Shown in pieces: positions 25,882-33,505 of a stretch of 64,000 nucleotides of DNA (position 1 is the first letter of the stretch; each line of letters opens with the position of its first letter). The stretch covers positions 1 to 64,000 of the IMG/VR virus record IMGVR_UViG_3300025000_002059. One strand, written 5' to 3'. Both the position numbers and the translations under genes were made by a program. This DNA comes from a virus. Under the pieces are notes generated by a model. The model worked only from the letters and a program-made list of their open reading frames with translations. It had not been told where the DNA came from and searched no databases.

Positions 25882-26379
25882 ATGGCAAACACAGTATTTA
25901 ACACATTTAAAAAGTTTTCAGTTGGTTCGTCAAGTGGAGCATTTAAAAAAATCACGTTACTCACGGATACGATTAAAGTAGCATTGGTAACTTCTGGTTA
26001 TTCTGTTGATCCAGATGATAATCTTTTTTCAGATGGCACCACTTCAGATGCAGCATCCTATGAATTTAATAATTCGACTGGTGGGTATGCCGGGGGTATT
26101 GGCGGATCAACAGGTAGGAAAACGTTAGCATCTAAAACTATGACGCAAGACAACACCAATAATCGAGCTGTATTTGATGCCGCAGATATAACTTGGACAT
26201 CCATTAATGCTGGTACTGCTGGAGCAGCAATTTTGATCAGGGAAGGTGGAGCTGGGACAACTACGAGCGATACCGGAACAACTATGATTTGTTACATTGA
26301 TAGTGGATTCCCTGTTGTGACCAATGGTGGGGATTTAACTATTAGTTGGTCAACGGCAGGGATCGTTGATTTGACTTAG
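25882..26379 (+). CDS. Tail fibre-region beta protein
   Basis: A 165-residue glycine-rich beta protein (KKITLLTDTIKVALVTSGYSVDPDDNLF; GGYAGGIGGSTGRKTL; VFDAADITWTSINAGTAGAAILI). Similar proteins with the IKVAL......D....F pattern accompany tail fibres in many phages and may be small fibre or capsid-fibre subunits. AAAGGAG precedes ATG 25882. It is followed by a hairpin at 26437-26464. Confidence 0.6.
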   Translation: MANTVFNTFKKFSVGSSSGAFKKITLLTDTIKVALVTSGYSVDPDDNLFSDGTTSDAASYEFNNSTGGYAGGIGGSTGRKTLASKTMTQDNTNNRAVFDAADITWTSINAGTAGAAILIREGGAGTTTSDTGTTMICYIDSGFPVVTNGGDLTISWSTAGIVDLT

Positions 26380-26436
26380 TTCTATTATTTAAAGCTATAC
26401 CCACAAGAACTCATCGCCGATTATAACCGACAAAAA

Positions 26437-26464
26437 AGAACCGTGGAATTATTTCCACGGTTCT
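26437..26464. terminator. Perfect 12-bp hairpin
   Basis: AGAACCGTGGAA / TTCCACGGTTCT with a TTAT loop. A run of six A residues precedes it and no T-tract follows, so on sequence alone it would terminate leftward rather than rightward transcription; it may instead stabilise mRNA ends. Confidence 0.6.
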
Positions 26465-26507
26465 AAGTATGCATAAATTGAAAAAATCCTTGAGAGAAGT
26501 TGATTAA

Positions 26508-26855
26508 ATGCTTTATTTCTCTATGTCTGAAATGATAGGCAAATCATCTTCAGAGTTCAATGAAATAGTTGAGAATCTTATGCCTGATTCATATATCGTC
26601 TTTGAACATACTGGATGCTATATGTGTAAAGGGTGTGATTTCTGTACGGTGAGTTCTCCATCTACGTCTATAGTGATGAGAAAATCAGAATGGAGATTAG
26701 TTTCAAAAAATATGTTCAATACTGAAGCGGAAGCTCAGGAGTATAGTGATCTTACTTCTAATGCAACACCTATGTTTACCTGTAATTCATTCACGTTTAT
26801 AAGATCAGGAAGCACAGAAATTCTTAATTGTGTTTCGATTTGGATGAAAAATTAA
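26508..26855 (+). CDS. Unknown protein with a cysteine cluster
   Basis: A 115-residue protein with a cluster HTGCYMCKGCDFCTV around residues 38-52 (CxxCxxCxxC spacing), suggesting a metal site, and a hydroxyl-rich remainder. The start may be ATG 26508 (after AGAGAAG) or ATG 26523. It lies alone between two fibre genes, set off by the hairpin upstream. I do not recognise a family. Confidence 0.5.
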   Translation: MLYFSMSEMIGKSSSEFNEIVENLMPDSYIVFEHTGCYMCKGCDFCTVSSPSTSIVMRKSEWRLVSKNMFNTEAEAQEYSDLTSNATPMFTCNSFTFIRSGSTEILNCVSIWMKN

Positions 26856-26903
26856 AACTCCATCCACCTTCCCAAAATATTGAAGAAAGGAGGTAATTCC
26901 TTT

Positions 26904-28514
26904 ATGAGCGATTTTCCTTTCGGAACTTATTTAGGATATAAATTCAATGGAGCTAATAGTTATGCACAGGTACCAGATAATGTAGCAATAGATCCAACTA
27001 CTTACATTACAATTGAATGTCGATTTGCGCTTACCGTTCCTCTTCCATCACAAAGTTTTAATGCTGTTGAACTTGTACAAAAGATGGATGTTACAGTTAC
27101 CACCAAAACTGGGTATGCAGTTTATTTAACAAAAGGCGGATCGTTAGTTTTTCTTCTCAAGGAATCAAATGATAGCACCTATAGGCAATTAGTATTTAGT
27201 GTTGGAACTACTTTCGATGATTTAAGATTACATGTTGTCACTTGTGTATACGATGGTTCCCATATCATAGCATATACCGATGGAGTCTTTGGGAGTCAAG
27301 TCGTTGCAACGGGATCAATCCAACAGGATACTGGTCAAAGTCTTAATATTGGTGGATTTAGAATAGGAACCAGTCCACCAAATACGAATTTCTTTAACGG
27401 TTTTATTGATGAAGTAAGAATATGGGATACGGCTAGGACACCAACGGAAATTAGTGATAATGCTTGGAATCAACTTACTGGTGCTGAATCTGGACTAGTT
27501 GGGTATTGGAAATTTAATGAAAATAGCGGTACAGTGGCAACGGATTCATCGCCATCGGGAAATGATGGAACACTTTCCAACACTAAGCGATTAGCCTTAA
27601 ATTATACTCCAGCAGTTGATGCTAATTTTTCAGCACAAAATCCTACATTAATTTTTGATCAGATCGTTTCACCAACTGCATCTGTATCAACTTTTATAGC
27701 TTCCAATCCTACATTAATTTTTGATCAGACTGTTTCGCCAACTGCATCAGTCGCAACTTTTTCTGCTCAAGATCCAATAATTAAAGAAACGATTCAGGCA
27801 AGTCCTGCATCGGCAACATTCTCCATCCCAAACGCAACGATAATTGCCGGAGCTGTTACGATTCAGGCAAGTCCTGCATCGGCAACATTCTCCATCCCAA
27901 ACGCAACGATAATTGCCGGAGCTGTTACGATTCAGGCAAATCCTGCCTTTGCAGCTTTTACGGCAAATTCAATTAAGGTAAATCTTGTTATCGAACCTAG
28001 CCCTTCAATAATAAATTTCGTCGTTGGAACTCCAACGATTAGATTAACTCAGCAAGCAATGCCAAGTGTCATAACTTTAGCGTTACCACCACCGACTATC
28101 ACAGTGGGAGCAGTAACGGTTCAAGCTACCCCAGCAGTAGCTACTTTTTCAGCCAATGCTATAACAACAACACTCACCATAAGCACTACCCCAGCAGTAG
28201 CTACTTTTTCAGCTAATTCACCAACTATCACAGTGGGAGTAGTAACGGTTCAAGCTACCCCAGCAGTAGCTACTTTTTCAGCTAATTCACCAACTATCAC
28301 AGTGGGAGCAGTAACGGTTCAAGCTACCCCAGCAGTAGCGCTATTTACATTGCCAACTCCAACTATATTAATGGATCAAATAGTATTTCCTGATCCAGCG
28401 ATAGCAACATTTAGTATTCCAACTCCCACAGTATTTGTTGTTAGAATTACGATCAGTTTCGGAGTTAAGATATTTAATGAGATCAATTACCATGTCATTA
28501 TCGAAAATAGTTGA
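26904..28514 (+). CDS. LamG-domain tail fibre with tandem repeats
   Basis: A 536-residue protein. Residues about 10-225 form a concanavalin/LamG-type lectin domain (YKFNGANSYAQVPDN; ITIECRFAL; IDEVRIWDTARTP; GLVGYWKFNENSG). The rest is a series of beta repeats about 23 residues long, of the form VTVQATPAVATFSANSPTI, encoded by 69-base repeats that are identical or nearly so at 27789, 27858 and again from 28119 on. AAAGGAGGT lies 11 bases before ATG 26904. It is probably an adhesin or fibre whose stalk length can change by repeat recombination. Confidence 0.75.
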   Translation: MSDFPFGTYLGYKFNGANSYAQVPDNVAIDPTTYITIECRFALTVPLPSQSFNAVELVQKMDVTVTTKTGYAVYLTKGGSLVFLLKESNDSTYRQLVFSVGTTFDDLRLHVVTCVYDGSHIIAYTDGVFGSQVVATGSIQQDTGQSLNIGGFRIGTSPPNTNFFNGFIDEVRIWDTARTPTEISDNAWNQLTGAESGLVGYWKFNENSGTVATDSSPSGNDGTLSNTKRLALNYTPAVDANFSAQNPTLIFDQIVSPTASVSTFIASNPTLIFDQTVSPTASVATFSAQDPIIKETIQASPASATFSIPNATIIAGAVTIQASPASATFSIPNATIIAGAVTIQANPAFAAFTANSIKVNLVIEPSPSIINFVVGTPTIRLTQQAMPSVITLALPPPTITVGAVTVQATPAVATFSANAITTTLTISTTPAVATFSANSPTITVGVVTVQATPAVATFSANSPTITVGAVTVQATPAVALFTLPTPTILMDQIVFPDPAIATFSIPTPTVFVVRITISFGVKIFNEINYHVIIENS

Positions 28515-28526
28515 GGTGATGAAAAT

Positions 28527-28823
28527 ATGAAAGTGGGGGACGTGGGAGCACTCTTGATTTTCACGATTACTGATCCATCGGATACAGTCGTTGATCTAAC
28601 AGGAGCAACAACGATTTCGTTATGTATCTATAATGGGCAATCGGTATCGAGTAATCCGATGATGTTTTATAATGCCACAGGGGGACAATTATCATATCTT
28701 GTGGTCGCTGGGGATCTTCCCACGACTGGTGTTTATAAATTTGAAGTTCATGTAGGATTTGCGGGAGGTAGTGAATTTACATCGAGCAGAACATTTGATG
28801 TTGTGCAGCCAACTCTTTGTTAA
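28527..28823 (+). CDS. BppU N-terminal-like baseplate protein
   Basis: A 98-residue protein matching the small Ig-like domain at the N-terminus of BppU-type baseplate proteins: GDVGALLIFTITDPSDTVVDLTGATTISL followed by GVYKFEVHVGFAGG and FDVVQP. Here it occurs alone without the helical linker and receptor domain of full-length BppU. ATG 28527 follows GAGGTGATG. It probably attaches to the baseplate. Confidence 0.65.
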   Translation: MKVGDVGALLIFTITDPSDTVVDLTGATTISLCIYNGQSVSSNPMMFYNATGGQLSYLVVAGDLPTTGVYKFEVHVGFAGGSEFTSSRTFDVVQPTLC

Positions 28824-28850
28824 AAAAAAAGAGAAGGAGGAAGATGTTCT

Positions 28851-29132
28851 ATGGATATCATTATTAATGCTAATGATTGGCAGCTTATTATATTTTTTGT
28901 CCCAATCATTGTGGCATTAACAGAAGTTTTCAAGAAAATGGGATTGGATAAAAAATATTTTCCGGTTTCAAATATCATCTTAGGGATATTGGCAGCCTAT
29001 TTCTTCGTTCCCACTGGCGAACAGGATATAGCATTAGCCGTTCTGATAGGAATAATAATCGGATTATCGGCTAGTGGCCTATATTCAAGTGGAAAATCTA
29101 CCATTGAGGAAGTCAAAAATGGCAAAAGTTAA
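28851..29132 (+). CDS. Holin
   Basis: A 93-residue membrane protein with hydrophobic segments at about 11-27, 41-56 and 62-80 and a charged tail (EEVKNGKS). The pattern WQLIIFFVPIIVALTEVFKK ... ILGILAAYFFVPTG resembles small phage holins of Bacillota. AGAAGGAGGAAG precedes the ATG. It ends the rightward late operon, directly before a bidirectional terminator. No endolysin lies next to it; the GH25 domain in the hub or an enzyme outside the window may act as lysin. Confidence 0.75.
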   Translation: MDIIINANDWQLIIFFVPIIVALTEVFKKMGLDKKYFPVSNIILGILAAYFFVPTGEQDIALAVLIGIIIGLSASGLYSSGKSTIEEVKNGKS

Positions 29133-29158
29133 AGGCGGCATTTAGCCGCCTTTTTTAT
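29132..29158. terminator. Bidirectional terminator between late operon and leftward genes
   Basis: AAGGCGGC / GCCGCCTT with an ATTTA loop, followed by TTTTATTT on the right; the left flank has AAA. It ends the late genes and may stop the leftward operon from 30077. Confidence 0.8.
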
Positions 29159-29172
29159 TTTTCAATGTTAAT

Positions 29173-29436
29173 TTATTCATTTGCTGCAGCGACTATATGG
29201 AATTGACGATTGGTAAAATATTGTTCTATTTTTTCATCACTAGTAGACATTTTTGATTCCATTCTCGAAAGGGTAAAACTTGTCTTATCATGATCAGCTT
29301 TATTAACCTCAGTCAAGTGCTCTAGAGTCTTCAATATTTGGGTATTTTCTTTAACTTGGGATTCCAAACTATCGAACCGGGAATTCATTTTTTCAAATTG
29401 AGCTAAGACCAGTTCCTGAAACTTTTCATTATCCAT
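29173..29436 (-). CDS. Small coiled-coil protein, paralogue A
   Basis: An 87-residue helical protein that starts MDNEKFQELVLAQFEKMNSRFDSLE and continues with heptad-like spacing. Two similar genes lie just upstream (29464 and 29781, same strand). The first 12-20 residues are nearly the same in all three. GGAGGATAAAAA precedes its start. It probably forms coiled-coil oligomers; related XhlA-like small proteins near holins are known to take part in lysis or membrane association, but no membrane segment is visible here. Confidence 0.65.
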   Translation of the reverse strand: MDNEKFQELVLAQFEKMNSRFDSLESQVKENTQILKTLEHLTEVNKADHDKTSFTLSRMESKMSTSDEKIEQYFTNRQFHIVAAANE

Positions 29437-29463
29437 TTTTTATCCTCCTGATTTGTTACAGCT

Positions 29464-29742
29464 TCAAAATGCAGATATGGATCTTTGTTTGCGTTTTACA
29501 ATTAAATCCACGACATCATTCTCGTTATCTATTAATTGTTTAGTCCGCAAAGCAATTATATCAATATTTCTATCAACATTATCAAATCTAATATCATGAT
29601 CGATTTGTTTTTCCTTTATGATACATAGATCATTTTCCATCTTCTCAAAGCGCTGGTCCATCTTTTTTTCCATCTTCTCAAAGCGCTGGTCAATCTTCTC
29701 AAATTGCTTTAAGACTAAATCCTGAAATTTTTCATTATCCAT
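29464..29742 (-). CDS. Small coiled-coil protein, paralogue B
   Basis: A 92-residue coiled-coil protein that starts MDNEKFQDLVLKQFEKIDQRFEKM and repeats the unit QRFEKMEKKMD twice, with the repeat also visible in the DNA around 29650-29695. The C-terminus is basic (VKRKQRSISAF). Same promoter and leader as its neighbours; AGGAGGATAAAAAA precedes the start. Confidence 0.65.
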   Translation of the reverse strand: MDNEKFQDLVLKQFEKIDQRFEKMEKKMDQRFEKMENDLCIIKEKQIDHDIRFDNVDRNIDIIALRTKQLIDNENDVVDLIVKRKQRSISAF

Positions 29743-29780
29743 TTTTTTATCCTCCTATAATTTGATTTAGCTGCCTTTTT

Positions 29781-30077
29781 TTATTCCCCTTCCATGACAA
29801 GAGAGAATTTTTTCTTAGAAAAATAATTTGTAACATCATCCTTGTTAGGTTCTCTTTGTAATCCTCTAATCTGAATAGCAACGAGTTCAATTTCGTCATG
29901 ATGTTGCCTAGCGTGTTTGTCGAGTTTATCTAACTGATAAGAATTTGCAGAAAATTGTTGCTGTATTTCTCCGAAATGCCTTACTACTATTTCCTGAAAT
30001 TTTTCATTACTTTCCAGTTTTTTATCAATTTTATCAAGCCTTTCAAGAATCAGTTCCTGAAATTTTTCATTATCCAT
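29781..30077 (-). CDS. Small coiled-coil protein, paralogue C
   Basis: A 98-residue coiled-coil protein, first of the three in the leftward operon. It opens with MDNEKFQELILERLDKIDKKLE and repeats a related element (NEKFQEIVVRHFGEIQQ) from residue 24, so the family grows by internal duplication too. AGGAGGATAAAAG precedes its start. Two promoters lie upstream: an extended -10 at 30106-30114 and the operator-type promoter at 30216-30255. Confidence 0.65.
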   Translation of the reverse strand: MDNEKFQELILERLDKIDKKLESNEKFQEIVVRHFGEIQQQFSANSYQLDKLDKHARQHHDEIELVAIQIRGLQREPNKDDVTNYFSKKKFSLVMEGE

Positions 30078-30093
30078 CTTTTATCCTCCTATA

Positions 30094-30114
30094 CTTTGTC
30101 CAATTATTATAGCA
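30094..30114 (-). promoter_or_regulatory. Extended -10 promoter for the coiled-coil operon
   Basis: Read leftward, TGCTATAAT (30114-30106) is an extended -10, followed four bases later by GGACAAAG, an element also found after other promoters of this phage. No good -35 is evident. The ribosome binding site of paralogue C begins shortly after. Confidence 0.6.
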
Positions 30115-30116
30115 TA

Positions 30117-30207
30117 TTGAAGCGGGATATGTTGACCATGTGTGTTCCATATGCACTGCATTAGCCACGTCTACACACTCCGTCATTTTTCATATCCCGC
30201 GCTTCAA
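30117..30207. repeat. Inverted repeat flanking a 59-base spacer
   Basis: TTGAAGCGGGATATG at 30117-30131 is mirrored by CATATCCCGCGCTTCAA at 30191-30207, with a two-base GC insertion. The spacer contains no gene. The structure lies in the leader between the operator promoter and the extended -10, so it may act in RNA as a regulatory hairpin or in DNA as a looped operator. Confidence 0.6.
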
Positions 30208-30215
30208 CTATATAC

Positions 30216-30255
30216 AGTTTAACATTATTCTATGAATTATGCAATACATATATCA
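30216..30255 (-). promoter_or_regulatory. Operator-promoter module 1
   Basis: Leftward promoter TTGCAT (30244-30239), 17-base spacer, TAAACT (30221-30216). The -35 is embedded in a 9+5+9 inverted repeat (TGAATTATG 30233-30241, CATATATCA 30247-30255). It serves the coiled-coil operon and overlaps the end of the zinc-ribbon gene. Confidence 0.7.
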
Positions 30256-30627
30256 AGTACAATTACTTCCATTACGAGCTTTAAAATTACTTGATATCAT
30301 CCCAATTCTTGCCCGGCTAATTTCCTGAGCAGCAGCATCAATTTTAGTTATCATTTCTTCTCCCCTATTAATTTTAAGGCCACAGATTCTACAGTAATTT
30401 GCACCGGGACCGTGTTCTTCATTTCGGCACCGTGGGCATTCATGCACCAGCATGAAGGTACCTTCATTTATTTCTTTGTTCATATTGGTAAGGCGAGCAG
30501 CGATCCTTCTGTATAATTCCAACTTTTCCTGCAGCCCAGCCAGTAATGATTCATCCGGGGAGAAGGATATCTTAAATTCCAAATCTTCAATATAGGTTAG
30601 ATAACGAGCGATATCAACTTTCAGCAT
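30253..30627 (-). CDS. Coiled-coil plus zinc-ribbon protein
   Basis: A 124-residue protein. Residues 1-60 are helical (ARYLTYIEDLEFKISFSPDE, LAGLQEKLELYRRIAARL); a zinc ribbon follows with HECPRCRNEEHGPGANYCRICGLKI at about 66-91 (two CxxC pairs). The combination suggests nucleic-acid or protein binding. It begins the cluster of leftward small genes from 31221; no family name can be given. Confidence 0.6.
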   Translation of the reverse strand: MLKVDIARYLTYIEDLEFKISFSPDESLLAGLQEKLELYRRIAARLTNMNKEINEGTFMLVHECPRCRNEEHGPGANYCRICGLKINRGEEMITKIDAAAQEISRARIGMISSNFKARNGSNCT

Positions 30628-30652
30628 CTAAAATATCCCTCTACCTTTCAGA

Positions 30653-30853
30653 TTAATAGACTTTCATAATCCGGTACTTTTTATTGAATTTTATCAAGTC
30701 CCAGCTTTCGCTCTTTTCGCCGATCTTTAATGTTTGATTGTCATCATTGAATCCCAGAACTGGTTTAGTCCAGACTAAATCATGGTGATTATTTATTGCG
30801 TAAACTTCAAATTCAATCTTTAATGTTTTACGATTAACGGCTAATTCCATCAT
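30653..30853 (-). CDS. Small unknown protein
   Basis: A 66-residue beta-rich protein (LAVNRKTLKIEFEVYAINNHHDLVW ... WDLIKFNKKYRIMKVY). The likely start is one of two adjacent ATGs (30853 or 30850), after AGGAGATGG. It follows the 58-residue gene at 30869-31045 with a short gap. No family recognised. Confidence 0.55.
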   Translation of the reverse strand: MMELAVNRKTLKIEFEVYAINNHHDLVWTKPVLGFNDDNQTLKIGEKSESWDLIKFNKKYRIMKVY

Positions 30854-30868
30854 TTGCGAGCCATCTCC

Positions 30869-31045
30869 TTATTCATTCCAATCTTCATCGATTTCGTTTT
30901 CATCACAATAATCGGTGTATTCATTTTTTATATCTTCCCAAACGGTAGAAATGTCTTCCTCCGAATGACCACGAACAATCATATTTTCTCTCATAAGTTG
31001 ATACGGATAATAGTTATTCTCGATTCGCCATTCCCTGAATCCCAT
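30869..31045 (-). CDS. Small acidic protein (58 residues)
   Basis: A short leftward gene: ATG at 31045-31043, TAA at 30871-30869, with CGGAGGAAAACAAA as ribosome binding site. The product starts MGFREWRIENNYYPYQLM and ends in a very acidic tail (DYCDENEIDEDWNE). The rightward open frame over the same stretch is a shadow. No family recognised; small acidic proteins of this kind are common in early phage regions. Confidence 0.65.
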   Translation of the reverse strand: MGFREWRIENNYYPYQLMRENMIVRGHSEEDISTVWEDIKNEYTDYCDENEIDEDWNE

Positions 31046-31071
31046 TTTGTTTTCCTCCGTTCGTCATATAC

Positions 31072-31221
31072 TTATTCGCTGATTGCATCAATCCGGATGA
31101 AGTTATCTTTATCTTGGAGTTTTGCGATGAATTTATCCAGCGCAGCCCGCGTTTTGAATTCCTTTTCTTTTCCGACCATTTGATCTTTGCGATTTATTTC
31201 AATCCATTTTATAGCTAACAT
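31072..31221 (-). CDS. Small basic protein (49 residues)
   Basis: A leftward gene from ATG 31221 to TAA 31072. The product MLAIKWIEINRKDQMVG... has a strand followed by a lysine-rich helix (REF-like TRAALDKFIAKLQDKDN). AGGCAGGA lies upstream, and the gene follows operator-promoter module 2 by about 40 bases. It heads the small operon 31221-30253. Function unknown. Confidence 0.6.
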   Translation of the reverse strand: MLAIKWIEINRKDQMVGKEKEFKTRAALDKFIAKLQDKDNFIRIDAISE

Positions 31222-31262
31222 TTTTCATTCCTGCCTTTCGTCCTGTCCCCTTCGACATCTGT

Positions 31263-31302
31263 ATATTAACATTATTCTATGATTTATGCAATACATATAT
31301 CA
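31263..31302 (-). promoter_or_regulatory. Operator-promoter module 2
   Basis: Leftward TTGCAT (31291-31286), 17-base spacer, TAATAT (31268-31263), overlapped by inverted repeat TGATTTATG (31280-31288) / CATATATCA (31294-31302). It precedes the 49-residue gene. Confidence 0.7.
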
Positions 31303-31349
31303 TTTAGTAATGATCTATTTTTTGGCTATTAATCTTTTTGTGCTTAAAA

Positions 31350-31379
31350 GCGGAGCGCCTGTGGTTCAGGAAGCTCCGC
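31350..31379 (-). terminator. Terminator after the DUF932 gene
   Basis: GCGGAGC / GCTCCGC stem with a 16-base loop, followed (leftward) by TTTTAAGC. It lies just past the end of the leftward DUF932 gene and before module 2. Confidence 0.75.
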
Positions 31380-31389
31380 CTTATTTTGT

Positions 31390-32241
31390 TTAGCATGCTT
31401 TGATTTTTGCCATTTCGTCTGCGAGGATCCAGAGTGCCCGGTTTAGTTTTACATTGCCATCTATGGAGTTTACAGCCCTTGTCGTTGCCCTTCTTCCACT
31501 TGCGGACCGTCCACTTTGTCCACCACGAATTAGATTCTCTTGCACCACGTTAAACTTTGTCCATAAGTCTGATTGCCTATCTTCTTGGCGCTTTATTGCT
31601 AGTAACTGATTGGGAAGGATTGGTGCGCTACTTTCTCGCCATTGTCCTTCTTCGACTTCATCCTTGTCATATTTTAAGGCTAATGAAGCTTTAGCAAAGG
31701 CTTCCTGCTCTTTTACGCTCATAGGTATTTGCTTCATTCTTTCCATGCTTTCATTCGCTAGATCGAATTCATTCATGATACGGAAAGCACCTTCTACAAC
31801 ATTATCAACGATATTTCCCTTATGGAGAACTCTGATATCCTCTACAATATCGCCAGTGATCATTCCGTTTGAGCAAATGTGGCGGATCATTCCGGATACC
31901 ATTCTGTAGCTACTTGTTCCATCGTGTGAATTAATCAATACAATTTCATTCGATTCAGTCCTTGTGATTCCATCCATTTTACGGAACCGCATTAGATGCT
32001 TAGTAAATTCCGCCTTACCCTCGATTCTGCTTCTTCCCTGTGCTACAGCGAAGGGGAAAAATCCTTCTTTTCTAAGACCTTCTACGACTTCGATTGTGGG
32101 AATGTAAGTGTACCGTGCGGACCTTGATTCATGTTTTTCTACTGCGAAGATCGATGGCGCTACTCTGAAAAGTTGTTCATTGTCCATTGGTCTGTCCATT
32201 GTGATAATTCCTGCTCCACCCATTCTGGTTTGTATTGTCAT
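31390..32241 (-). CDS. DUF932-family phage/plasmid protein
   Basis: A 283-residue protein of the DUF932 (phage/plasmid-like) family: FRVAPSIFAVEKHESRSARYTYIPTIEVVEGLRKEGF at the start, GMIRHICSNGMITG near residue 140 and a basic C-terminal region with NSIDGNVKLNRALWILADEM. AGGAGGAAAATAAA precedes ATG 32241. Members are common on plasmids and phages and of unknown biochemical role. It has its own strong promoter (32298-32326). Confidence 0.8.
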   Translation of the reverse strand: MTIQTRMGGAGIITMDRPMDNEQLFRVAPSIFAVEKHESRSARYTYIPTIEVVEGLRKEGFFPFAVAQGRSRIEGKAEFTKHLMRFRKMDGITRTESNEIVLINSHDGTSSYRMVSGMIRHICSNGMITGDIVEDIRVLHKGNIVDNVVEGAFRIMNEFDLANESMERMKQIPMSVKEQEAFAKASLALKYDKDEVEEGQWRESSAPILPNQLLAIKRQEDRQSDLWTKFNVVQENLIRGGQSGRSASGRRATTRAVNSIDGNVKLNRALWILADEMAKIKAC

Positions 32242-32297
32242 TTTATTTTCCTCCTATTTATTTATATATTTTACTTTTTTTTCAACACCACATCTGT

Positions 32298-32326
32298 AGT
32301 ATACCATAATTGTTGACATTGTCAAC
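32298..32326 (-). promoter_or_regulatory. Promoter with palindromic -35 for the DUF932 gene
   Basis: Leftward TTGACA (32325-32320), 16-base spacer, TGGTATACT extended -10. The -35 is inside the perfect palindrome GTTGACA-N-TGTCAAC (32312-32326), a likely operator. Confidence 0.75.
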
Positions 32327-32343
32327 AGTATTATAAAAAAAGT

Positions 32344-32598
32344 TTACAATCCAATTTTGGCCAAAATCAAATTTTCATAATCCGGACCATCTCCGGCACA
32401 AATAAAGGACTTCTTCTGGTAGAAATTATCCTTCAGCCAATAGATTTTCTTCTGGACCTCCCAACTAATATCGTTGTTCCCCGCCATGATCGCGAAAGCT
32501 TTATCAAAAGAATTTTTTGCAGCTATCTTATTATCATTTCGCATATGTCTGGATGAATTATTCAAGGCCCGGATTATCAAGATTTCATTTTTGTTCAT
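32344..32598 (-). CDS. Small helical unknown protein
   Basis: An 84-residue protein (MNKNEILIIRALNNSSRHMR; KNSFDKAFAIMAGNNDISWEV; NFYQKKSFICAGDGPDYENLIL). GCGAGGTAG precedes ATG 32598. It shares the promoter module 3 with the gene upstream. No recognisable motif. Confidence 0.6.
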   Translation of the reverse strand: MNKNEILIIRALNNSSRHMRNDNKIAAKNSFDKAFAIMAGNNDISWEVQKKIYWLKDNFYQKKSFICAGDGPDYENLILAKIGL

Positions 32599-32621
32599 TT
32601 CAATCTACCTCGCTTTTGTTT

Positions 32622-32783
32622 TTATTTTCGCGACTTCGAATTTTTTCCCATTTCATATGCTTTTTCCAGCATTTCTTTGAGTGTCCATATCGATATTTCA
32701 TGGAAATCAAAGCTATCGGAATTTCTAGTTTCTAAGGTTTCAATTCCAGCAATTTTTGCGATTTCTAATAATTTATTTTCCAT
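32622..32783 (-). CDS. Small unknown protein (53 residues)
   Basis: The open frame extends upstream to 32861, but the first 26 codons are promoter and leader sequence; ATG 32783 (MENKLLEIAKIAG) with GCGAGGG before it is the real start. The product ends EMGKNSKSRK. First gene behind operator-promoter module 3. Confidence 0.6.
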   Translation of the reverse strand: MENKLLEIAKIAGIETLETRNSDSFDFHEISIWTLKEMLEKAYEMGKNSKSRK

Positions 32784-32827
32784 TTTTTTATTTCCCTCGC
32801 TTTTTGTTTTTTCTTGACCACATGTGT

Positions 32828-32867
32828 ATATTAACTCTAAAACATGATTATTGCAATACATATATCA
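32828..32867 (-). promoter_or_regulatory. Operator-promoter module 3
   Basis: Leftward TTGCAA (32856-32851), 17-base spacer, TAATAT (32833-32828); inverted repeat TGATTATTG (32845-32853) / CATATATCA (32859-32867). The leader continues ACATGTGGTCAAG, shared with other modules. Confidence 0.7.
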
Positions 32868-32914
32868 TGTTAATACTCATCCATATGTTGTCAATCGCAA
32901 CATGGAGAAAAAGA

Positions 32915-32941
32915 AAACAAAGAGATATTTACTCTTTGTTT
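32915..32941 (-). terminator. Terminator after the HTH gene
   Basis: AAACAAAGAG / CTCTTTGTTT, 10-bp stem with ATATTTA loop; leftward it is followed by TCTTTTTCTCC. The stop codon of the HTH gene lies in the stem. Confidence 0.75.
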
Positions 32942-33162
32942 CCTTTGGCGCTGGTGGAGCCGTTTAATGATAACCACTGGAGGATTTGATTCTTAGTCCA
33001 GAATGGACGTTTACCAACATGGGTGGCGGGCTTTGGCAGCTTCCCGCGTTCTAGGTAGACTGATACTTTTCGACGGTCCCAGCCGATGAGTAGCCCGACT
33101 TCCGTGGTGCCCAATAGTTCAGGTAGTGCAGAAACTTCTTCCATGATTTTATCTTCGTTCAT
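32929..33162 (-). CDS. Excisionase/AlpA-like helix-turn-helix protein
   Basis: A 77-residue DNA-binding protein with a winged-helix pattern of the MerR/excisionase type: LLGTTEVGLLIGWDRRKVSVYLERGKLPKPATHVGKRPFWTKNQILQWL. The order helix-turn-helix, then KRPFW wing, is typical. It follows the 80-residue gene at 33172 in one transcript and could regulate the neighbouring leftward promoters; this is inference. Confidence 0.75.
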   Translation of the reverse strand: MNEDKIMEEVSALPELLGTTEVGLLIGWDRRKVSVYLERGKLPKPATHVGKRPFWTKNQILQWLSLNGSTSAKGNKE

Positions 33163-33171
33163 TTATATCCC

Positions 33172-33414
33172 TCATTTAAATTTTATAAGATTTTTATCTT
33201 TCAAGGCAGAAACGATACGTTCACATTTTTCCTCGGTCGATAAACAGCATTCAAGATAAATTCCTATCTTTTGAAACTTCCAAAGATTTGCCCGGATTCG
33301 GTCAAGAAATTGATCGAGTGAAGCGAATTGTTCTGGGTCGAATGTGTTCTCCCAATAGGTTGTCATGATATCTATGGCTGGGGTGCCTTGCTCAAATTCA
33401 AGTGTTTCATCCAT
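33172..33414 (-). CDS. Small acidic unknown protein
   Basis: An 80-residue acidic protein (DETLEFEQGTPAIDIMTTYWENTFDPEQFASL) with later cysteine pair ECCLSTEEKCERI. It is the first gene of the two-gene unit with the HTH protein; AAGAAGGTA precedes the ATG. No family recognised. Confidence 0.55.
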   Translation of the reverse strand: MDETLEFEQGTPAIDIMTTYWENTFDPEQFASLDQFLDRIRANLWKFQKIGIYLECCLSTEEKCERIVSALKDKNLIKFK

Positions 33415-33441
33415 TTCAAAATACCTTCTTTCTACTTCATA

Positions 33442-33469
33442 AGCTTAACATTTTTGTCGCGTTTGTCAA
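33442..33469 (-). promoter_or_regulatory. Promoter of the HTH unit
   Basis: Leftward TTGACA (33469-33464) with a 16-base spacer to TAAGCT (33447-33442), a fair sigma-A-like promoter just upstream of the 80-residue gene. Confidence 0.5.
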
Positions 33470-33505
33470 CATGGAAAGAATGGGAAGGGTGAGCCAGAAG
33501 CCCGC

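Noticed and set aside
30854-31183. 109-codon rightward frame of hydrophobic residues
   Set aside because: It is the complement of two small leftward genes (30869-31045 and 31072-31221) that have ribosome binding sites.
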